Below, piece by piece: positions 8,451 through 16,983 of a stretch of 64,000 nucleotides of DNA. This DNA is from Actinomyces qiguomingii. Lineage in GTDB: Bacteria; Actinomycetota; Actinomycetes; Actinomycetales; Actinomycetaceae. The stretch's first letter is position 1. Each line of letters begins with the position of its first letter. The notes below the pieces were generated by a model that made no database searches, was not told where the DNA came from, and saw only the letters and a list, made by a program, of their open reading frames with translations. A program made the position numbers and the translations under genes. The DNA is taken from the NCBI RefSeq assembly GCF_004102025.1, contig NZ_CP025228.1, forward strand, positions 3,906,001 through 3,970,000, read 5' to 3'.

Positions 8451-8906
8451 TCAGCGAGCGCGGACAACATTGACCTCCAGTGGGGCCACGACGTCGGGGT
8501 GCAGACGCACCGAGGCGCTGTGGCGCCCGGTGGACTTGATCGGAGGAATGACCTCGATCTTGCGACGGTCGATGACCGGGCCGCCGGCCTCCTTGACGCC
8601 GTCGGCCAGCTGAGAGGTGGTGACGGCGCCGAACAGGCGGCCGTTGTCTCCGGCGGCGGCGGTGACGGTGATGACATTGCTCGACAGCCAGGCGCGGGCC
8701 TCCTGGGCCTGCTCCAGAGAGTGGATGGCGCGCTTGCGGCGGGCCTCCGCCATCTGGTCGATCTGCCGCTGGGCACCCTTAGTCCACGGCGTGGCCAGCT
8801 TGCGGGGAACTAGGTAGTTGCGGGCGTAGCCGTCCTTGACCTCCACGACGTCGCCGGCGGAGCCGAGATTGGTTACGTCGTGGGTGAGAATGAGCTTGGT
8901 GGTCAT
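8451..8906 (-). CDS. rplI: 50S ribosomal protein L9
   Basis: 151 residues, normal length for L9. The N-terminal rRNA-binding domain is clear (KLILTHDVTNLG, then VKDGYARNYLVPRKLA), followed by the long connecting helix and the C-terminal domain. Last gene of the rpsF-ssb-rpsR-rplI operon, 15 bp after rpsR, with a terminator hairpin downstream. Confidence 0.97.
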   Translation of the reverse strand: MTTKLILTHDVTNLGSAGDVVEVKDGYARNYLVPRKLATPWTKGAQRQIDQMAEARRKRAIHSLEQAQEARAWLSSNVITVTAAAGDNGRLFGAVTTSQLADGVKEAGGPVIDRRKIEVIPPIKSTGRHSASVRLHPDVVAPLEVNVVRAR

Positions 8907-8921
8907 TGTGTGCGCCTCCTA

Positions 8922-9158
8922 TCAGCGGGCCGAGCTCGTGTAGGGCAGCAGGGCCATCTCACGGGCGTTCTTGATCGCCTTGGCGATTTTGCGCTGGTCC
9001 TGCACGGAGACGCCGGTGACGCGGCGAGCACGGATCTTGCCGCGGTCCGAGATGAACTTGCGCAGCGTGGCGGTGTCCTTGTAGTCGATGGTGCCGACCT
9101 TGACGGCCTTGACCGGTGCGATCTTCTTCTTGGGCTTACGAAGCTGGGGCTTCGCCAT
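8922..9158 (-). CDS. rpsR: 30S ribosomal protein S18
   Basis: 78 residues, typical S18. The family core is seen in [19 protein letters not shown], the RARRVTGVS motif and the basic stretch [17 protein letters not shown]. It lies between ssb and rplI, the conserved order. No CXXC zinc-binding N-terminus is present (the start is [12 protein letters not shown]), so it appears to be a cysteine-free paralogue type; whether a second rpsR exists elsewhere cannot be seen here. Confidence 0.96.
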   Translation of the reverse strand: MAKPQLRKPKKKIAPVKAVKVGTIDYKDTATLRKFISDRGKIRARRVTGVSVQDQRKIAKAIKNAREMALLPYTSSAR

Positions 9159-9287
9159 GGTGGTACTCCTTGGGTGCGGCGCCGATTGGCGCCCGTAGGT
9201 CTATTGCGAGATATGGATGACGCCTGATGGGGCGTCTGCCCGGCCACGCCGGGCTGTGAAGGTCCGCTGCCGGCGGCAGCTGTTGAA

Positions 9288-9899
9288 TCAGAACGGAGGC
9301 TCGTCAGCGAAGCTGGTGGAGCCGCCGGTGGCCCAGGGGTCATCCGCGGCGCCGCCGGCCGGAGCGTTGTAACTGCCCTGCTGGCCTCCCTGGCTGTAAC
9401 CGCCTTGGCCGCCCTGATAGCCGCCCTGCTGACCACCGCCCTGGTTGCCCTGGTTGTAACCGCCCTGCTGCTGGCCGGCGTTGTAACCGCCGCCCTGACC
9501 GCCCTGATTGAAGCCGCCGCCTTGGCCGCCCCCGCGGGGCTGGCGGGTTATCTGCGCCTTGGCGTAGCGCAGCGACGGGCCGATCTCATCGACCTGCATC
9601 TCCACCACCGTGCGGTTCTCACCCTCACGGGTCGTGTAAGAGCGCTGCTGGAGGCGGCCCTGCGCGATCACGCGGGTCCCCTTGGTCAGGGATTCGGCCA
9701 CGTTCTCCGCGGCGTCGCGCCAGATCGAGCAGCGCATGAACAGGGTTTCCCCGTCGCGCCACTCCTGGGCCTGCCGATCGAAGCTGCGCGGGGTGGAGGC
9801 GATGGTGAAGGAGGCGACCGCCGCCCCCGAGGGCGTGAAACGCATCTCGGGGTCCGCAGTCAGATTCCCGATAATCGTGATGACGGTATCGCCGGCCAT
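9288..9899 (-). CDS. ssb: single-stranded DNA-binding protein
   Basis: 203 residues. The N-terminal OB fold (about 1-110) begins [21 protein letters not shown] and includes [18 protein letters not shown] and the [10 protein letters not shown] strand. A long Gly/Gln/Asn/Tyr-rich disordered linker (about 118-185) follows, then the acidic partner-binding tip ending ADEPPF. It binds ssDNA as a tetramer in replication and repair and is co-transcribed with rpsF and rpsR, the usual actinobacterial arrangement. Confidence 0.97.
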   Translation of the reverse strand: MAGDTVITIIGNLTADPEMRFTPSGAAVASFTIASTPRSFDRQAQEWRDGETLFMRCSIWRDAAENVAESLTKGTRVIAQGRLQQRSYTTREGENRTVVEMQVDEIGPSLRYAKAQITRQPRGGGQGGGFNQGGQGGGYNAGQQQGGYNQGNQGGGQQGGYQGGQGGYSQGGQQGSYNAPAGGAADDPWATGGSTSFADEPPF

Positions 9900-9924
9900 T
9901 GCTTGTCTCCGTTCCGGTTCGCGC

Positions 9925-10212
9925 TCAGGCCTCGGGGCGCAGCAGCTTGGTGCGCAGCACCAATTCGTTCAGGCCGAGCTGACGGTCTAGCTCCTGGGCG
10001 ACCTCCGGCGTGGTGGTCATGTCGACAACCACGTAGATGCCCTCGGACTTCTTCTTGATGTCATATGCCAGGCGACGCTTGCCCCAGATGTCCGTCTTGT
10101 CCACGGTGCCCCCGTTGCTGGGGACGACCTGCAGCATCTTCTCCAGCGTGGAGGCGATGGTGCGCTCGTCCGTCTCGGGTGCGAGGATGATCATGATCTC
10201 GTAATGACGCAT
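9925..10212 (-). CDS. rpsF: 30S ribosomal protein S6
   Basis: 95 residues, full length. Begins [17 protein letters not shown] and has the S6 fold signatures [23 protein letters not shown] and the C-terminal [11 protein letters not shown]. An AGGAGG ribosome binding site lies 9-10 nt upstream. First gene of the rpsF-ssb-rpsR-rplI operon; the operon promoter must lie in the 209-bp gap to the PBP gene. Confidence 0.97.
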   Translation of the reverse strand: MRHYEIMIILAPETDERTIASTLEKMLQVVPSNGGTVDKTDIWGKRRLAYDIKKKSEGIYVVVDMTTTPEVAQELDRQLGLNELVLRTKLLRPEA

Positions 10213-10421
10213 GCTTGGTACCCACCTCCTCTGGTCTCAAGCGGTCGCGGTCTCTCCGCGACAGGAGGGTGATGCGTTCAGCCGCTCCGCCGGCCCGCGG
10301 GTGCGGGTGCGGGCGCAGCGGCCCGCGGTCACCATACCGGAGGCGGCCGGTCGGCTGAAAGGCGACGACGACGGCGTCCGGCGTGTGGTGCGCCACGCAC
10401 CGTGCCGATGCCCAGCCGGAA

Positions 10422-12890
10422 CTAGCGGTTCTGCCCCTGTTGGCCCCAGCCCTGTTGGCCCCAGCCCTGCTGGCCCCAACCCTGCTGGCCCCAACCCTGC
10501 TGGCCCTGACCGCCTCCCTGGTCGCCTCCGTTGCCGGAGTCGGAGCCGTCATTTCCGCCCGAGTCGTCATCGGAACCACCACCGTTATTGCCGTTGCCGC
10601 CGCCGATGCCCGAATCGATCTCGCCGCTGTTATTGCCGTTCCCATTCCCGCCGGAATTATCCTGATCGCCCGGATCAGCGGGTTCGGTCTCCTCCGGCTC
10701 CTGAGGGGCGGGAGTCTCCTGCGTGTCCTGCTCAACGGGTTCTTCGATGGTCCCGGTGTTATCGGAGTTGTCATCGTTGGTCTCAACCGGCGCCACCGGG
10801 GCGGGTGTGCCGTACAAGCCGCCGGGGGTGTAGGAGCCGGGCGTGCGGTCGGGGAAGTACTCAATCGGCAAGTCCTCGAGCGCGGTGGTCATGTACTCGG
10901 TGAAGATGTCCGCCGGATACGTCGAACCGGTGATCTCTCCGTAGTAGCCCCAGGGGGTGATGGACTCCTCCGAGCCGTCATCCCCGGTCTGGTAGAGGGT
11001 GACGGCGGTAGCTATCTGCGGGGTGTAGCCGACGAACTGCGCAGACTTGTTGTCCGACGACGAGCCGGTCTTAGCAGCCACCGGCCGCCCCAGCGCAAGC
11101 GCCGTAGTCCCGGAGCCGGCATTGACCACCTGCTGCATGGCGTAGGTCGAATCAGCCATAACGTCGTCGGAGAAGACCTTATCCCCGTCTGTGGAGCCGG
11201 TGTAGGCCACTGAGCCGGCAGAGTTGGTGACCGACTTGACGATGTGGGTGTCATGCCTAGTGCCCTGCGCGGCAAAGGTCGCGTAGGCGGTGGCGATGTC
11301 GATCGTATGCGGTGAGGCAGAGCCCAGGACGTTCTGAACGTAGGCGTCCAACCCCAGGGTGTCCTCCGGGTAGCCCGCGCGCACCGCCACTTTATTGGTC
11401 TCATCCGGTCCCACGTCCCGGTTGAGCTGCAGGTAGGTGGTGTTGATCGAGTAGGTGGTCGCCTTGACTAGGTTCGACCATCCATAGGAGGCGTTCTGGT
11501 AGTTCTGGAAGGTGGCGCCGTCGATGACCATGGGCGAGTCGCCGTTGTAGCCGTTGGCGAGCGTGTCCCCGTTCTCCAGGGCCGCCACCATCGCGAAAGG
11601 CTTGAAGGTGGAGCCGGCCTGGGCGACGGCGTCGGTGGAGGAGTTGACCTGGTTGGTCAAGTAGTCCTCACCGCCGTACAGGGCAAGAATCCCGCCGGTG
11701 GAGGAGTCAATGGACACCAGTGCCGCACGCAGATTCGGTGACGCCCCCTCAGGCAAATCATTGACGGCGGCGACGGCGGCGTCCTGGTTCTTCTTGTCAA
11801 TCGTGGTGATGATCTTGTATCCGCCGGTGTCGATCTCCTCGGGCTTCATACCCGCATCGGTCTCCAGTTCGGCGCGCACCATCTGCAGCAGGTAGCCGGT
11901 GGGGCCACCGTAGGTCTCCTGCGTCTGCGTGGCCACGGTCTCAGGCAGTTCGGCCGAATCGTACTGCTCCTGGGTGATGTAGCCGTCCTCAAGCATGTGG
12001 TCCAGCCCGCGCTGCCAGCGCTCGGCGGCCTTATCCGGGTCCAGTGCGGGGTCCCAGTTACTCGGGGAGGGCAGGATACCGGCCAGCATTGCGGACTCCG
12101 ACACCGTCAATTCGGAGGCGGGATGCCCGAAGAAGGCCTCAGATGCCGCCTCAATTCCGTAGGCGCCCCGGCCGAAGTAAACCGTGTTGAGGTAGGAGCC
12201 GAGGATCTCCGCCTTGCTCATCTCCCGGTCGATCTTGATGGCCATGATCGCCTGTTTGAACTTGCCGACATATGAACTGGTGGTGTCTACGTAGTAGTTC
12301 TTGATGTACTGCTGCGTCAGGGTGGAGGCGCCCTGGAGAGCGCCACCGCGCATGTTATTGATGAAGGCGCGGATAATGCCCTTGGGGTCGATGCCGGCGT
12401 TGGAGTAGAAGCTGCGGTCCTCGGAGGCCACTACGGCATTGCCCACATAGTCGGGCAGCTCGCTGGTGTCGATGATGGTGCGGTCCACCTCCGCGAACTC
12501 CCCCATAACCGTGGTGCCGTCCGCGTAGTAGACGGTGGTGGTCTGCGCCTGGGCGAACTCTCTGGGCTCGGGGATCCTGATCATGGCGTAGGCGACGGCG
12601 AAGCCCGCCACCGCCATCACAACCAGGAGCAGGAAGCTGCCCAGCATGAATCGCCAGCTCGGCAGCCAGCGGTGGATCGGCCCCTTGCCGGCACGCGGAT
12701 AGTTGAGGCGTCGGCGCCGGCCGGGTGCAGAACCGTCCACCGCCCTGTCCCCGCGGCCCGCGGGACGCTTATTGCCGCGTCCCTTGGGGCTCTTGTCCTT
12801 ACGCGCCTTGGTCACATGCCCGGCGCTGGCCGCCTGGGCGAGCTTCCGGCCCGTGGGCCGGGCGCCACCCTGATTCGCGGAGTCTTGCAT
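10422..12890 (-). CDS. class A penicillin-binding protein (transglycosylase/transpeptidase)
   Basis: 822 residues. A basic cytoplasmic tail of ~80 residues precedes one membrane anchor (FMLGSFLLLVVMAVAGFAVAY). The GT51 glycosyltransferase domain shows ASEDRSFYSNAGIDPKG and GASTLTQQYIKNYY. The transpeptidase domain shows the active-site STFK, SxN in SINTTYL and KTGSSSDNKS. It polymerises and crosslinks peptidoglycan outside the membrane. The C-terminal ~130 residues are disordered: Pro/Glu/Thr, then Gly/Asn/Asp, ending in repeats of GWGQQ. In many actinobacteria a PBP1 sits just upstream of rpsF, as here. The symbol ponA would be usual, but paralogues elsewhere cannot be excluded. Confidence 0.93.
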   Translation of the reverse strand: MQDSANQGGARPTGRKLAQAASAGHVTKARKDKSPKGRGNKRPAGRGDRAVDGSAPGRRRRLNYPRAGKGPIHRWLPSWRFMLGSFLLLVVMAVAGFAVAYAMIRIPEPREFAQAQTTTVYYADGTTVMGEFAEVDRTIIDTSELPDYVGNAVVASEDRSFYSNAGIDPKGIIRAFINNMRGGALQGASTLTQQYIKNYYVDTTSSYVGKFKQAIMAIKIDREMSKAEILGSYLNTVYFGRGAYGIEAASEAFFGHPASELTVSESAMLAGILPSPSNWDPALDPDKAAERWQRGLDHMLEDGYITQEQYDSAELPETVATQTQETYGGPTGYLLQMVRAELETDAGMKPEEIDTGGYKIITTIDKKNQDAAVAAVNDLPEGASPNLRAALVSIDSSTGGILALYGGEDYLTNQVNSSTDAVAQAGSTFKPFAMVAALENGDTLANGYNGDSPMVIDGATFQNYQNASYGWSNLVKATTYSINTTYLQLNRDVGPDETNKVAVRAGYPEDTLGLDAYVQNVLGSASPHTIDIATAYATFAAQGTRHDTHIVKSVTNSAGSVAYTGSTDGDKVFSDDVMADSTYAMQQVVNAGSGTTALALGRPVAAKTGSSSDNKSAQFVGYTPQIATAVTLYQTGDDGSEESITPWGYYGEITGSTYPADIFTEYMTTALEDLPIEYFPDRTPGSYTPGGLYGTPAPVAPVETNDDNSDNTGTIEEPVEQDTQETPAPQEPEETEPADPGDQDNSGGNGNGNNSGEIDSGIGGGNGNNGGGSDDDSGGNDGSDSGNGGDQGGGQGQQGWGQQGWGQQGWGQQGWGQQGQNR
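10434..10505 (-). repeat. 15-bp coding repeat at the PBP C-terminus
   Basis: Consecutive 15-bp units, each encoding GWGQQ, run almost to the stop codon. They are likely length-variable. Confidence 0.75.
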
Positions 12891-13068
12891 GCGCTCCTCT
12901 TCCTGTCCGCAGCTTCATCCAGGTTCATCACATCACGCCGAGGCGGCCTGGGGCCACCATTTTCGCCTGTCAGATGCGTCTACTCCACCCCCGCTGCAGT
13001 CTCCTCGGCTCCTACCCGCCCTCGGCCGACCACCGCGGATCGGCAGCAACACGCACCTGAGCACACGG

Positions 13069-13094
13069 AACACCAAGACTCGCGCCTTGGTGTT
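13069..13094. promoter_or_regulatory. 9-bp inverted repeat between PBP and ATPase genes
   Basis: AACACCAAG and CTTGGTGTT are separated by 8 nt, within the 297-bp divergent gap. It could be an operator or a leader hairpin for the ATPase. No other signal stands out in this gap. Confidence 0.4.
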
Positions 13095-13187
13095 CGCAAC
13101 CGCTGAGACTTTGGTGGGATGGCGCTGAATCCGCGCTTGCGGCGAACGCTTCTCGACGCCGAACACCGTCACTGGTGGGATGAGCGG

Positions 13188-16079
13188 GTGAGTGCACCAT
13201 CAACCACCCCGCCGATCACGGCAACACCGGCCGCACCCTGGTCCCTGCCGGGGCCGGAGGTCGCCGCCACCCTGGGCACCGACACCACCGCCGGTCTGAG
13301 CGCCGCCGAGGCCGCGGCCCGGCTGGCCTCCGACGGCCCCAACGAGCTGCCCAGCAAGCCGCCGGTGCCGGCCTGGCGCCGTTTCCTCGCCCAGTTCGCC
13401 GACCCGCTGGTCTACCTGCTGATCATCGCCATCGTCATCTCGGCGGTGGCCTGGGTGCTGGAGGGCGCCCACGGCGTGCCCGTCGACTCCCTGGTGATCC
13501 TCGCGGTGATCACCCTCAACGCCGTCCTCGGCTTCGTGCAGGAGAACAAGGCCGCCGACGCCGTCGCCGCCCTTTCCGCCATGACACAGGCCTCCTCCAC
13601 GGTGCTGCGGGACGGGACACGCATGGTGGTGCCCTCGGCGCAGCTGGTGGTCGGGGACGTGCTGATCCTGGGCGAGGGCGACCAGGTGGGCGCCGATGCC
13701 CGCCTACTGTCCGCCGCCTCCCTGCGCGTGATCGAAGCCTCCCTCACCGGTGAGGCCGACGCCGTTTCCAAGAGTGCCGAGGCCGTGGCCGCGGATGCCG
13801 ACCTGGCCGACCGCACCGGCATGGTCTTCCGCGGCACCTCCGTGGCCCAGGGATCGGGCCAGGCCGTGGTCACAGCCACCGGCGGCGCCACCGAAATGGG
13901 CGCGATCGCCCGCATGCTCGACGCCGTCGAGGACGAGGACACGCCCCTGGAGCAGGAGATCACCCGCGTGTCCAAGATGCTGGGCGGGATCGTGGTGGTC
14001 ATCGCCGTGGTCGTGGTGGCCACCCTGCTGGCGCTCACGCCCGAGCGGACCGCGCAGTCCTTCATCGACGCCCTGCTGCTCGGGGTGTCGCTGGCGGTGG
14101 CGGCCGTGCCGGAGGGGCTGCCGGCGATCCTGTCGGTGGTGCTGGCGCTGGGGGTGCAGCGGATGGCACTGCACAAGGCAGTAGTCAAGAAGCTCAGCAG
14201 CGTGGAGACCCTGGGCTCGGCCTCGGTGATCTGCTCGGACAAGACCGGCACCCTCACCCGCTCGGAGATGACCATCCAGGAGGTGGTCACCGCTTCGGGC
14301 ACCACCGTGGTCACCGGCATCGGTTATGAGCCGAGCGGTGACGTGGCCCCCGACGCCGACCGCGACGGACGCCCCGACGCCGAGCCACTGGCGGGTGCGC
14401 TGCGCGATGAGGTCACCGTGGTCCTTTCCGGCGGGGCCATGGCCTCCGACACCGAGCTGGCTGAGGACGCCGGGGTTTGGAGCGTCGTCGGCGACCCCAC
14501 CGAGGGCTCCTTCCTGGTGGCCGAGCGCAAACTCGGCACGCAGGGCAGCCGGGAGGGCCGATTCACCCGCGTGGGCATGGTGCCCTTCACCTCCGAGCGC
14601 AAGCTCATGAGCGTGCTGTACACCGACGCCAAGCACGCAACCACCATCCTTTTGGCCAAAGGCGCCCCCGATGTGCTCATGGAGCGCTGCACCTCGGTGC
14701 GCGTGGGCGAGGACTCCCGTCCTCTGGACGCCGCGGTGCGCGAGGAGTTCGGGGCGCATATCGCCGACATGTCCGGGCGGGCCCTGCGCACCCTCGGGGT
14801 TGCCTACCGGACCCTGGATCCGCAAGAGGCCGCCGCTGTCGCCGACTCGGGCGCCGACGGCGTCTTCGACCACCTGGAGCACGGGCTGACGCTGGCCGGT
14901 GTGGTCGGCATAATCGACCCGCCCCGACCCGAAGCCGCCGCCGCCGTCACCGAGGCACACCGGGCCGGGGTACGCGTGCTCATGATCACCGGCGACCACC
15001 CGGCCACCGCCGGACGCATCGCCGCCGACCTGGGGATCGCCGAGCGCGGCGCCTGCGTGCTCACTGGCCGGGAGCTGTCCGGCATGGATGACGCCGCCCT
15101 GGCCGACGCCGTCGGGAAGGTGAACGTGTACGCGCGGGTGGCGCCGGAGCACAAGCTGCGGATCGTCGGGGCCCTGAAGGCGCTGGGCCACACGGTGGCC
15201 ATGACCGGCGACGGAGTCAACGACGCTCCCGCCCTACGCTCGGCAGATATCGGCGTGGCCATGGGGGTGACCGGCACGCAGGTCACCAAGGAGGCCGCCA
15301 CCATGGTGCTGGCGGACGACAACTTCGCCACCATCGTGGCGGCCGTGCGGGAGGGTCGCCGGATCTTCGACAACATCAGGAAGTTCCTGCGCTACCTGCT
15401 GTCCTCCAATATGGGTGAGGTGCTCACGGTATTCGGCGGGGTGGTGCTGGCGGGCGTGATCGGGCTCACCGGGCACAGCGAATCTGGGGTGGTGCTGCCG
15501 CTGGTGGCCACACAGATCCTGTGGATCAACCTGGTCACCGACTCCGGGCCGGCCCTGGCGATGGGTGTGGACCCGAGCGTGGAGGACGTCATGGGGCGCC
15601 CGCCACGCCGTCCCGATGAGCGGGTCATTGACGGGGCCATGTGGCGCGGAGTGCTGCTGGTGGGCGCCGTCATGGCGGCCGCGACGCTCGGCACGCTCGA
15701 CATCTTCCTGCCCGGCGGGCTCATCGAGACCTCCCTGAGCGTGGACGACCTGGCCACCGCCCGTACCGCCGCCTTCACCACGCTGGTGCTGGCGCAGCTG
15801 TTCAACACCGTCAACTCCCGCTCGGAGACGGTCTCCGCCTTCCGGCACCTGCTGGTCAACAAGTGGCTGTGGGGCGCGATCGCCCTGGGCGTGGTGTTGC
15901 AGATCGCGGTGGTGGAGGTGCCGCTGTTGCAGGCCGCGTTCTCCACGGCGAGCCTGGATCTGGTGCACTGGGCGGTGGCCGTGGCCATGGCCTCACTGGT
16001 GCTCTGGGTGGACGAACTGCGCAAGCTCGTGCGCCGAGCGCCCTGGCGAAGGGCACCTGGTCGAACAGGTAGTCGATGA
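13188..16079 (+). CDS. P-type cation-transporting ATPase (type II, calcium-pump-like)
   Basis: 963 residues from GTG 13188 (ATG 13119 is in frame and would add 23 non-conserved residues; GGTGGG precedes both). Domains run N to C: cation ATPase N-domain (SAAEAAARLASDGPNELP), two helices, A-domain with the SLTGEA loop, helices 3/4 with the PEGLP ion-binding motif, phosphorylation site CSDKTGTLT, nucleotide-binding domain, GDGVNDAP hinge, then the C-terminal helices. Probably exports Ca2+ or a related cation. The last recognisable family residues are LVLWVDELRKLVRRA; the following dozen residues are read from what looks like the tail of the convergent SnoaL-like gene. Confidence 0.9.
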   Translation: MSAPSTTPPITATPAAPWSLPGPEVAATLGTDTTAGLSAAEAAARLASDGPNELPSKPPVPAWRRFLAQFADPLVYLLIIAIVISAVAWVLEGAHGVPVDSLVILAVITLNAVLGFVQENKAADAVAALSAMTQASSTVLRDGTRMVVPSAQLVVGDVLILGEGDQVGADARLLSAASLRVIEASLTGEADAVSKSAEAVAADADLADRTGMVFRGTSVAQGSGQAVVTATGGATEMGAIARMLDAVEDEDTPLEQEITRVSKMLGGIVVVIAVVVVATLLALTPERTAQSFIDALLLGVSLAVAAVPEGLPAILSVVLALGVQRMALHKAVVKKLSSVETLGSASVICSDKTGTLTRSEMTIQEVVTASGTTVVTGIGYEPSGDVAPDADRDGRPDAEPLAGALRDEVTVVLSGGAMASDTELAEDAGVWSVVGDPTEGSFLVAERKLGTQGSREGRFTRVGMVPFTSERKLMSVLYTDAKHATTILLAKGAPDVLMERCTSVRVGEDSRPLDAAVREEFGAHIADMSGRALRTLGVAYRTLDPQEAAAVADSGADGVFDHLEHGLTLAGVVGIIDPPRPEAAAAVTEAHRAGVRVLMITGDHPATAGRIAADLGIAERGACVLTGRELSGMDDAALADAVGKVNVYARVAPEHKLRIVGALKALGHTVAMTGDGVNDAPALRSADIGVAMGVTGTQVTKEAATMVLADDNFATIVAAVREGRRIFDNIRKFLRYLLSSNMGEVLTVFGGVVLAGVIGLTGHSESGVVLPLVATQILWINLVTDSGPALAMGVDPSVEDVMGRPPRRPDERVIDGAMWRGVLLVGAVMAAATLGTLDIFLPGGLIETSLSVDDLATARTAAFTTLVLAQLFNTVNSRSETVSAFRHLLVNKWLWGAIALGVVLQIAVVEVPLLQAAFSTASLDLVHWAVAVAMASLVLWVDELRKLVRRAPWRRAPGRTGSR

Positions 16080-16416
16080 CGGCGATCCTCCCGTCATGCA
16101 CTCTGATGCGTTCAGCGGCCGTCTGCGGCTCCAGGCCGGGAATGTTGGTGCTGTAGCGATACCAGACGACGGCCGTGTCTACGCCGGTCAGGATCGTCGC
16201 CTCCTCGATGGAGTCGAGCAGGCGCAGGAATCCCTCCAGGAAGTCCCGGTAACCGGTTTCTCCGTGGTGCTCCCCATTGGGAGCAGTGACAGTTACGTCG
16301 TCGGTCATCGCGGCGAGCGCGCCGGCGACATCACCGGTGGTCCAGGCGCGGAAATAGCCCTCAACGAGCGCCCTGATGTCTGTGGTCGCCCGGCCCTCGG
16401 CCGTAGTCGGCGTCAT
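15856..16416 (-). CDS. SnoaL/NTF2-like polyketide-cyclase-fold protein with runaway C-terminus
   Basis: 186 residues. The first ~120 form an NTF2-like cone (DIRALVEGYFRAWTTGDVAGALAAM, VTAPNGEHHGETGYRDFL, AERIRVHDGRIAVIDYLFDQ), a fold used by small cyclases, isomerases and stress proteins. Function is unknown. After about FARALGAR the sequence turns into Pro/Arg-rich residues that are simply the antisense of the ATPase gene, giving a 224-bp tail-to-tail overlap; the natural stop was probably lost. The start is ATG 16416 with AGGGG in the upstream 20 bp. The MITE inserted 18 bp above the start has cut the gene from its original promoter. Confidence 0.65.
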   Translation of the reverse strand: MTPTTAEGRATTDIRALVEGYFRAWTTGDVAGALAAMTDDVTVTAPNGEHHGETGYRDFLEGFLRLLDSIEEATILTGVDTAVVWYRYSTNIPGLEPQTAAERIRVHDGRIAVIDYLFDQVPFARALGARACAVRPPRAPVRPWPRPPPSAPDPGSPWRTRPATAAPPPPRSATPRPGRSRPTATC

Positions 16417-16434
16417 CACGTTCACCCCTAACGT

Positions 16435-16890
16435 GGTTCTTCGTGTTTGTGGGTGTGGTGGTGGCGACTGGTGTGTCCACCGGTGCGGGGTCAGTGCGTG
16501 GGTCTGGGTCCGGCCTGGATTCGGGCTGAGCCGGTACGCGGGGCTGCTGCGGGTCTCCGGCGGTCTAGGAGGATGTCGGGCGGCGGGGGCCGGGCGTCTC
16601 AGCTGCCGCCCGGGCCGCGAGGCGAGGTCGGCAGCGTCCTCGCGCCCGCGGCCCGGGCCGTCTACTACTCCGGTTCGTGCTGTAGTACTCCGGTTCGACC
16701 TTCGCTGAAGGGCCTTGGAGCCTTCAGCGAAGGTCGAACCGGAGCAGTAAACACCGAAGGGGCGTACCCAACACGCCCTACGGCCGCCCCATGGCGCCTC
16801 CACCCAGCACCCCGGCCCCCCGCCTGAGCACCCCCAGCACACGCCACGAAGACCCGAACCGAACCACCACACCCACAAACACAAAGAGCC
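16435..16890. mobile_element. 456-bp non-autonomous ISL3-type element (MITE)
   Basis: Flanked by a perfect 8-bp target duplication, CCTAACGT (16427-16434 and 16891-16898). Its ends are inverted repeats: left GGTTCTTCGTGTTTGTGGG, right (reverse complement) GGCTCTTTGTGTTTGTGGG, each continuing TGTGGTGG. They match the ends of the complete ISL3-family element at 39211-40658. It has no transposase and carries a perfect 24-bp hairpin. It separates the SnoaL-like gene from upstream sequence. Confidence 0.85.
16688..16744. repeat. perfect 24-bp-arm hairpin inside the MITE
   Basis: Arms 16688-16711 and 16721-16744 are exact reverse complements around a 9-nt loop. Arm 1 starts CTCCGGTTCGACC. A second CTCCGGTTCG lies just upstream at 16668. 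The layout resembles the dispersed 109-bp repeats at 39.1, 51.0 and 53.9 kb. Confidence 0.9.
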
Positions 16891-16983
16891 CCTAACGTCT
16901 CGTGTACCGCACATCGGAAGACATGCAGTGAGACCGGCGGGTCTCACGGGTACACCTTCGCCTCGCATCCATGACGCCTGCCG

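Noticed and set aside
13704..15191. 495-codon frame opposite the P-type ATPase gene
   Set aside because: Antisense shadow; the ATPase motifs lie on the plus strand.
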